Source of the DNA: an uncultured Bacteroidales bacterium
GTDB lineage: Bacteria; Bacteroidota; Bacteroidia; Bacteroidales; Bacteroidaceae
Assembly: GCA_902798425.1 (NCBI GenBank)
Contig: CADBWR010000005.1
Coordinates: 76,579 to 140,578, forward strand
DNA: 64,000 nucleotides
Reading direction: 5' to 3'
In this document: in pieces, positions 59,491 through 64,000 of the stretch
How positions within the stretch are numbered: the first letter of the stretch is position 1
Layout of the letters: each line of letters starts with the position of its first letter
Notes under the pieces: model-generated
Databases searched by the model: none
What the model was told of the DNA's origin: nothing
Seen by the model: only the letters and a program-made list of their open reading frames with translations
Made by a program: the position numbers and the translations under genes

Positions 59491-62195
59491 ATATTCTCTT
59501 TCCAATAATTCGGTTTGTTCTTACGGGCTTCCTCTAGCGACAGCAACTCTTGCTGTTGCTGCTGGTAGTTGTCGCGCAGCTGTTCGTATTTGCTTTCCAA
59601 CTCCTGCTCGATCTGCTGTTCTTGTTCACGATTCATCAAACGCGCTGCCACCAGTGCATTCTGCGAGGCATCCTTCATCCACAATACGGGACCGCCATAG
59701 ACGGGTGCTATCTTCAGCGCTACGTGCAACTCGCTGGTCGTAGCGCCGCCAATCATAATAGGTATGTCCAGTCCGGCACGCTGCATCTCGTGTGCCACAT
59801 TGACCATTTCCTCCAGACTGGGTGTGATGAGTCCGGACAAGCCTATCATGTCCACCTGTTCTTCGATGGCCTTGCGCACAATCTGTTCGGCGGGTACCAT
59901 GACACCCATGTCAATAACCTCGTAGTTATTGCAAGTCATGATGACGCCAACAATATTCTTCCCGATATCGTGGACGTCGCCCTTGACAGTAGCCAACAGT
60001 ATCTTACCGGCCTTCTCCTGCTGTGACTCGCCGCGCTGCGCCTCGATGTAAGGCTGCAGGATAGCGACAGCCTGCTTCATGGTGCGTGCTGTCTTCACTA
60101 CCTGAGGAAGAAACATTTTGCCTGCGCCAAAGAGCTCGCCGACCTGATTCATACCAGCCATCAGTGGGCCTTCGATAATTTGTACAGCCTTGGGATATTT
60201 CTTCAGCGCCTCCTCCAAGTCGTCTTTCAGGTGGTCGCCTACGCCTTTGACAAGTGCCTGTTGTAAACGCTCGTCAACAGACTCAGGACGTTGCTCTTGT
60301 TGGCTAGCGGGCGCTGATGTAGGGTTTTCCGTTGCTTTCGCGGCAGCTAGTTCAGCAGCAAGGGCAATGAGCCGTTCGCTGGCATCTTTGCGCCTGTAAA
60401 GGATGACGTCCTCAATGATTTCCAACTGATCGGCGGGAATATCGCTGTAAAGAACTTTAGTTGCAGGATTAACGATGCCAAAGTCCATTCCAGCCTGTAT
60501 GGCGTGATAGAGGAATACGGCATGCATGGCCTCGCGGATGTAGTTGTTGCCTCGGAAGGAGAACGACAGATTACTGACGCCACCACTGACATGCGCTCCT
60601 GGCAGGTGCTCCTTGATCCACGCGGTGGCACGGATGAAGTCGGCTGCGTAGGAATCGTGCTCCTCCATACCTGTGGCAACAGCGAGTATGTTAGGGTCGA
60701 AGATAATATCTAACGGATTAATTCCAACCTTTTGGGTAAGAATATTATATGCACGCTGAGCAATCTCGATGCGGCGCTCGTAGCTGGTAGCCTGTCCTTG
60801 TTCATCGAAGCACATCACTACGACGGCAGCGCCATAGCGCTTGATGTCTTCTGCATGGCGGATGAACACCTCTTCGCCTTCTTTCAGTGAGATGCTGTTG
60901 ACGATGCCCTTTCCCTGCAGACACTTCAGACCGGCAACAATCACGTTCCAATCAGACGAGTCAATCATAACGGGAACGGAGGCGATGTCGGGTTCTGCAG
61001 CGATGGTGTTGAGAAAATTCACCATCTCGGATTTAGCATCCAGCAGTCCGTCGTCCATATTCACATCGATGACTAGTGCTCCGTCAGCCACCTGTTTGCG
61101 GGCGATACTGATAGCCTCGTCGTATTGTTTCTCCTGTATAAGACGCAGGAATTTCCGAGAGCCAGCCACATTGCAGCGTTCACCCACATTGACAAAGTGA
61201 ACCTCGGGGGTAACATCTAGCATTTCCAATCCGCTGAGCCACATGGTGTCCGGTTTTCCTTGAGGCTGAGGCGGTGTCTTTCCCTCTACCAGCGGTCCAT
61301 AGGCCGCAATAAACGTGTCGTCTGTACCGCAACAGCCGCCAACGATGTTGACGAGTCCCTCGTCAATCATCTGACCTATCTTCGGAGCCATCGTCTCTGA
61401 CGTCTCGTCATAGAGTCCCATTGCATTGGGAAGACCAGCATTGGGATAGGCGCTAATGTAATATGGAGCCTTGCGAGCCAACTGGCGCAGGAAAGGCAGC
61501 ATTTGGGTGCCACCAAAGGAGCAGTTCAGACCGACGGAGAATATCGGGTAGCTGCTGATGCTAGCCAAGAAGGCGTCCAGCGTCTGTCCGCTGAGTGTAC
61601 GACCGGCAAGATCGCTGACGGTTGCGCTCAGCATGATGGGCACCTCCCTACCCCTTTGGCGCATGGCTGTCAGGGAAGCATCAATAGCCACCTTCGCATT
61701 CAGCGTGTCGAAGATGGTCTCTATCAACAGCGCATCCACGCCACCTTCCAACAGAGCGTCGGCCTGTTCCAGATAAGCATCGAACAGCGTGTCGTAGGTC
61801 AGTTCGCGAAGTGCGGGATTGCTCACGTCGGGCGACATAGAGCAGGTCTTGTTCGTAGGCCCCATACTGCCCGCCACATAGCGGGGCTTGCCGTCCGTCG
61901 AGAACTCGTCGGCACACTGGCGTGCCATCCGGGCACCCAGCAGTGCCATCTCGCGAGCCTTGTCTTCCAAATGGTAGTCGGCCTGGGAGATGCGCTGTGC
62001 ATTAAAAGTGTTGGTCGTGATGATATCCGCACCAGCCCGTAGGTATTTGCGGTGGATATCCAGTATTATTTCAGAGCGTGTCAGGTTCAGTTCGTCAGAA
62101 TTGCCCGTCTTGCCCAGCACGCGCCCTATCATAGTACCCATAGCACCATCCAATATCAGCACGCGCTCGTTTATAGTCTCATTTAGTTTCTTCAT
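59481..62195 (-). CDS. metH: Cobalamin-dependent methionine synthase lacking the activation domain
   Basis: 904 residues. The homocysteine-binding barrel (1-~320) carries zinc cysteines in GLNCSFG and GGCCGTDD. The folate barrel (~325-610) begins [14 protein letters not shown]. The cobalamin module (~650-895) carries [13 protein letters not shown], with the axial histidine of DxHxxG, and IMIGGATTS. The protein stops right after it; the ~330-residue AdoMet-binding reactivation domain of long MetH is missing and not found downstream. Reactivation must be done by a separate protein. It starts 19 bases after smpB. Confidence 0.95.
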   Translation of the reverse strand: MKKLNETINERVLILDGAMGTMIGRVLGKTGNSDELNLTRSEIILDIHRKYLRAGADIITTNTFNAQRISQADYHLEDKAREMALLGARMARQCADEFSTDGKPRYVAGSMGPTNKTCSMSPDVSNPALRELTYDTLFDAYLEQADALLEGGVDALLIETIFDTLNAKVAIDASLTAMRQRGREVPIMLSATVSDLAGRTLSGQTLDAFLASISSYPIFSVGLNCSFGGTQMLPFLRQLARKAPYYISAYPNAGLPNAMGLYDETSETMAPKIGQMIDEGLVNIVGGCCGTDDTFIAAYGPLVEGKTPPQPQGKPDTMWLSGLEMLDVTPEVHFVNVGERCNVAGSRKFLRLIQEKQYDEAISIARKQVADGALVIDVNMDDGLLDAKSEMVNFLNTIAAEPDIASVPVMIDSSDWNVIVAGLKCLQGKGIVNSISLKEGEEVFIRHAEDIKRYGAAVVVMCFDEQGQATSYERRIEIAQRAYNILTQKVGINPLDIIFDPNILAVATGMEEHDSYAADFIRATAWIKEHLPGAHVSGGVSNLSFSFRGNNYIREAMHAVFLYHAIQAGMDFGIVNPATKVLYSDIPADQLEIIEDVILYRRKDASERLIALAAELAAAKATENPTSAPASQQEQRPESVDERLQQALVKGVGDHLKDDLEEALKKYPKAVQIIEGPLMAGMNQVGELFGAGKMFLPQVVKTARTMKQAVAILQPYIEAQRGESQQEKAGKILLATVKGDVHDIGKNIVGVIMTCNNYEVIDMGVMVPAEQIVRKAIEEQVDMIGLSGLITPSLEEMVNVAHEMQRAGLDIPIMIGGATTSELHVALKIAPVYGGPVLWMKDASQNALVAARLMNREQEQQIEQELESKYEQLRDNYQQQQQELLSLEEARKNKPNYWKENIWK

Positions 62196-62213
62196 CGGTT
62201 CCTTCTTAATAGC

Positions 62214-62696
62214 TTACTTATACGCCTTCATCGCCCTGTCCATCTCGCGGCGGTCCTCCTTCTCCTTTAGCGTCTGACGCTTGTCGAACTCCTTCTTACC
62301 CTTACACAGCGCAAGGTCCATCTTTGCTCGACCTTTCTCGTCGATGAACACCAGTAGGGGGACGATGGTGTAACCGGTCTGTTTCGTGGCTGACGCCAAC
62401 TTGGCTATCTCGCGTTTGGTCAACAGCAGTTTCCGGTCACGTTTCATCTCGTGATTGTTATACGAGCCGTAAAAGTAAGGCGAGATATTCATACCCTTCA
62501 CCCAGAGTTCGCCATTGATGATAACGCAATAGGTGTCAACGAGACTCGCCTTGCCCAGTCGGATACTCTTGATTTCCGTACCCGTCAACACAATGCCTGC
62601 CGTATACTCCTCGATGAAGAAGTATTCGAAAGAGGCTTTCTTGTTCTTAATCTGTACAGGACTCTTTTTCCTTATCTGCTCTTGTTCCTTATTCAT
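62214..62696 (-). CDS. smpB: SsrA-binding protein SmpB
   Basis: 160 residues. It binds tmRNA and brings it to stalled ribosomes. Family stretches: [26 protein letters not shown] near residue 22, [13 protein letters not shown], and the C-terminal [20 protein letters not shown], whose basic tail enters the mRNA channel. ssrA itself is not in the window. First gene of the smpB-metH-HAD-GHL10-MBL run. Confidence 0.96.
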   Translation of the reverse strand: MNKEQEQIRKKSPVQIKNKKASFEYFFIEEYTAGIVLTGTEIKSIRLGKASLVDTYCVIINGELWVKGMNISPYFYGSYNNHEMKRDRKLLLTKREIAKLASATKQTGYTIVPLLVFIDEKGRAKMDLALCKGKKEFDKRQTLKEKEDRREMDRAMKAYK

Positions 62697-62727
62697 CTGA
62701 ATGCACGTTTGTCAATGCATAATATAC

Positions 62728-63234
62728 TCATTCTTTGACGGCAGCAAAGCGCTCGATATGTTCGTCCACGTAACGCGCGATAGCTTCCATCCATTCTTCT
62801 TCACGCTCTACGAAAGTATCATCCATATCGTCGAATTCAGGATACTGCTCGAACAATGCCATAAACTCCTCGTCTGTGCAGTCACGCTCCAGTGGTTCGT
62901 GGTATTTTGTGTACAGCGAGTGCGCATCGTAGACCAATTTCGACAAGTCGCGCAGGCCCCACAGTTTCAGGGCTTTAGCAAACGGATTCTTGAAGATGAA
63001 GGCACCATAGCCATTGTGGATCAGCTGTACAAAACCGCCATCCATCACTTCTTCGTGCAGCACATCCCATGCCAACAGGGTAATCTGATCGCTGTTCAGT
63101 TCTCCAAGCGTTTCCGCCGTCAACTGTCCACCGATAGCCTCCTTAATAGCACTGACAAAAGCGCCCACAAAAGCATCCATTCCTTCGCCAGCGGCTTTGC
63201 GCAGCATAGCATCGTTTATCGTCACTTCTTTCAT
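62728..63234 (-). CDS. DMP19 (DUF4375) family protein
   Basis: 168 residues from ATG at 63234. The region LTAETLGELNSDQITLLAWDVLHEEVMDGGFVQLIHNGYG is the DMP19 signature. One DMP19 protein is known as a DNA-mimic regulator, but function is not general. The protein is acidic (DDMDDTFVEREEEW). It has its own promoter (63243-63275), in which the -33 box sits in a hairpin. Confidence 0.8.
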   Translation of the reverse strand: MKEVTINDAMLRKAAGEGMDAFVGAFVSAIKEAIGGQLTAETLGELNSDQITLLAWDVLHEEVMDGGFVQLIHNGYGAFIFKNPFAKALKLWGLRDLSKLVYDAHSLYTKYHEPLERDCTDEEFMALFEQYPEFDDMDDTFVEREEEWMEAIARYVDEHIERFAAVKE

Positions 63235-63242
63235 ATGGGCTA

Positions 63243-63314
63243 CAAAGGTACGAATAAGTGAGCGAAAATGCAAATTTATTTGCGATTTTCCGAACGGGAA
63301 TACTTTCGAAACGT
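63243..63314 (-). promoter_or_regulatory. DMP19 gene promoter, -33 box inside a hairpin
   Basis: Minus strand: TACCTTTG at 63250-63243, 20-base spacer with CGCTCACTTATTCG, TTTG in the arm of GCAAATAAATTTGC, then CCCGTTCGGAAAA and TTTCGAAAGT. Same module as the second valS promoter, with a different stem sequence. Confidence 0.7.
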
Positions 63315-63333
63315 TGCTTCAGAGGAACTTTCG

Positions 63334-64000
63334 TTACTTGGAACCGATGTACAGACAAATCATTCCGAGGAGCACCAGAGCCAGGTCGAAAGCCTTCGCC
63401 TTGAGGTTTTTCTCGTGGAAGAAGGCAGCACCAAAGAGGAAACTGACGACAACAGAACCGCGGCGCACCATGGAGACGATGGAAATCATCGCATCGGGGA
63501 GTGACAAGGAATAGAAATACACGAAGTCGGCGGTAGACAGGAAGATGCTGACGCCAATGATGGACCAGTGCCAATGGAAGGGTGTCGTCTCATTGTGTTT
63601 AGGCCACCATAGCAGAAGGAGCATGGCAAGCATCATGAAACACTGGTAGATGTTGTACCACGACTGGACAAGCATGCGGTCGAGACCTACTCCACCCGAC
63701 TCGACGGGCGCCATGAGATACTTGTCGTAGAGTCCGCTGATGGCTCCCAGTACGGCAGCGCCGACAATCATCCATATCCAATGGTCGTGCTTGAAGTCGA
63801 TACCTTCCTTCTTGCCACTGCGGCTCAGCATGAAGAACGACAGCACGGCGAGCAGGACACCCAGCCACTGCCATAGATTCAGCCGCTCGCCAAAGACGAG
63901 CAAGGCACCCACAAGGACCATAACGGGGCGTGTTGCATTGATGGGACCGACAATAGTGAGCGGCAGGTGCTTCATGCCGAAATAGCCGAGCACCCAACTG
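63334..64000 (-). CDS. EamA/DMT-family transporter, partial (5' end outside window)
   Basis: About 222 residues seen, open to the right edge. Membrane helices alternate with short loops. The EamA pattern is visible in PLTIVGPINATRPVMVLVGALLVFGERLN (end of the first half) and SIVSMVRRGSVVVSFLFGAAFFHEKNLKAKAFDLALVLLGM (end of the second half). Drug/metabolite exporters of this type move small molecules; substrate unknown. Confidence 0.88.
   Translation of the reverse strand, partial: SWVLGYFGMKHLPLTIVGPINATRPVMVLVGALLVFGERLNLWQWLGVLLAVLSFFMLSRSGKKEGIDFKHDHWIWMIVGAAVLGAISGLYDKYLMAPVESGGVGLDRMLVQSWYNIYQCFMMLAMLLLLWWPKHNETTPFHWHWSIIGVSIFLSTADFVYFYSLSLPDAMISIVSMVRRGSVVVSFLFGAAFFHEKNLKAKAFDLALVLLGMICLYIGSK

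Noticed and set aside
62196-62213. Cobalamin riboswitch before metH
   Set aside because: Only 18 bases separate smpB and metH; there is no room for the aptamer.

Overview
The window looks like a chromosomal segment of a member of the Bacteroidales, most likely Prevotella or a close relative. Three things support this. Promoters follow the Bacteroidetes form (TTTG, 19-21 bases, TAnnTTTG). There is a SusC/SusD outer-membrane pair. Lineage-typical families are present (DUF3853, TraJ-type conjugation protein, DUF6169, K+-dependent pyrophosphatase, GHL10). Genus and species are inferred from style, not proven.

Region 1 (1-10.7 kb, nearly all on the minus strand) is the end of a plasmid-like or integrative conjugative element. 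From its inner end outward it carries iteron-like repeats, a promoter with a long invertible RNA leader, a coiled-coil protein, a DUF3853 DNA-binding protein, a Rep_3-type initiator, a second DnaB helicase, a ParA ATPase with a small partner, a TraI-like secreted protein, a TraJ-like membrane protein and a small membrane protein. Then come a RelE/ParE toxin-antitoxin pair, a lipoprotein, a GIY-YIG nuclease and a NERD protein cut by the window edge. An adenine-rich stretch at 2.59-2.70 kb looks like the template or variable repeat of a diversity-generating retroelement, but no reverse transcriptase is visible. The element stops beside a tRNA cluster (Glu, a degenerate Ser, Gly, Thr), a plausible integration site.

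Region 2 (11.4-26.6 kb) is core chromosome: uvrA, then lysA-lysC-ftsE-hisIE-hisF-hisA-hisH-purU in one direction, a TRIC channel, rarA, an acidic protein, hppA, tRNA-Lys and suhB. Region 3 (27.7-36.3 kb) is a defence island. It starts with a repeat-rich non-coding stretch (21-bp tandem repeats, stem-loops with a conserved loop, a tiny promoter-terminator RNA). It continues with an EVE-HNH nuclease, type III Mod, an opposite-strand pair (44 aa plus DUF6169) and a frameshifted type III Res.

Region 4 (36.4-47.4 kb) is a mixed accessory stretch: GlsB-type protein, LUD protein, MBL hydrolase, SDR, a UDG-like protein, AT-rich membrane genes, a pseudogene beside a ~115-bp duplication, acetyltransferase, zinc-ribbon protein, an XRE/DUF2975 pair with visible operators, GNAT, dinB, an esterase and tRNA-Arg. 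Region 5 (47.6-64 kb) holds susC/susD, a BrkB-type protein, rnpB, valS, and the minus-strand run smpB-metH-HAD-GHL10-MBL, then a DMP19 protein and a partial EamA transporter.

The most striking unexplained structure is promoter architecture. At three TACCTTTG promoters (tRNA-Thr/Gly, rnpB, valS) the -33 box is replaced by four tandem heptamers ending exactly 9 bases before the -7 box. At three promoters (valS, DMP19 gene, res) the -33 TTTG lies in the right arm of a hairpin whose sequence differs from site to site.
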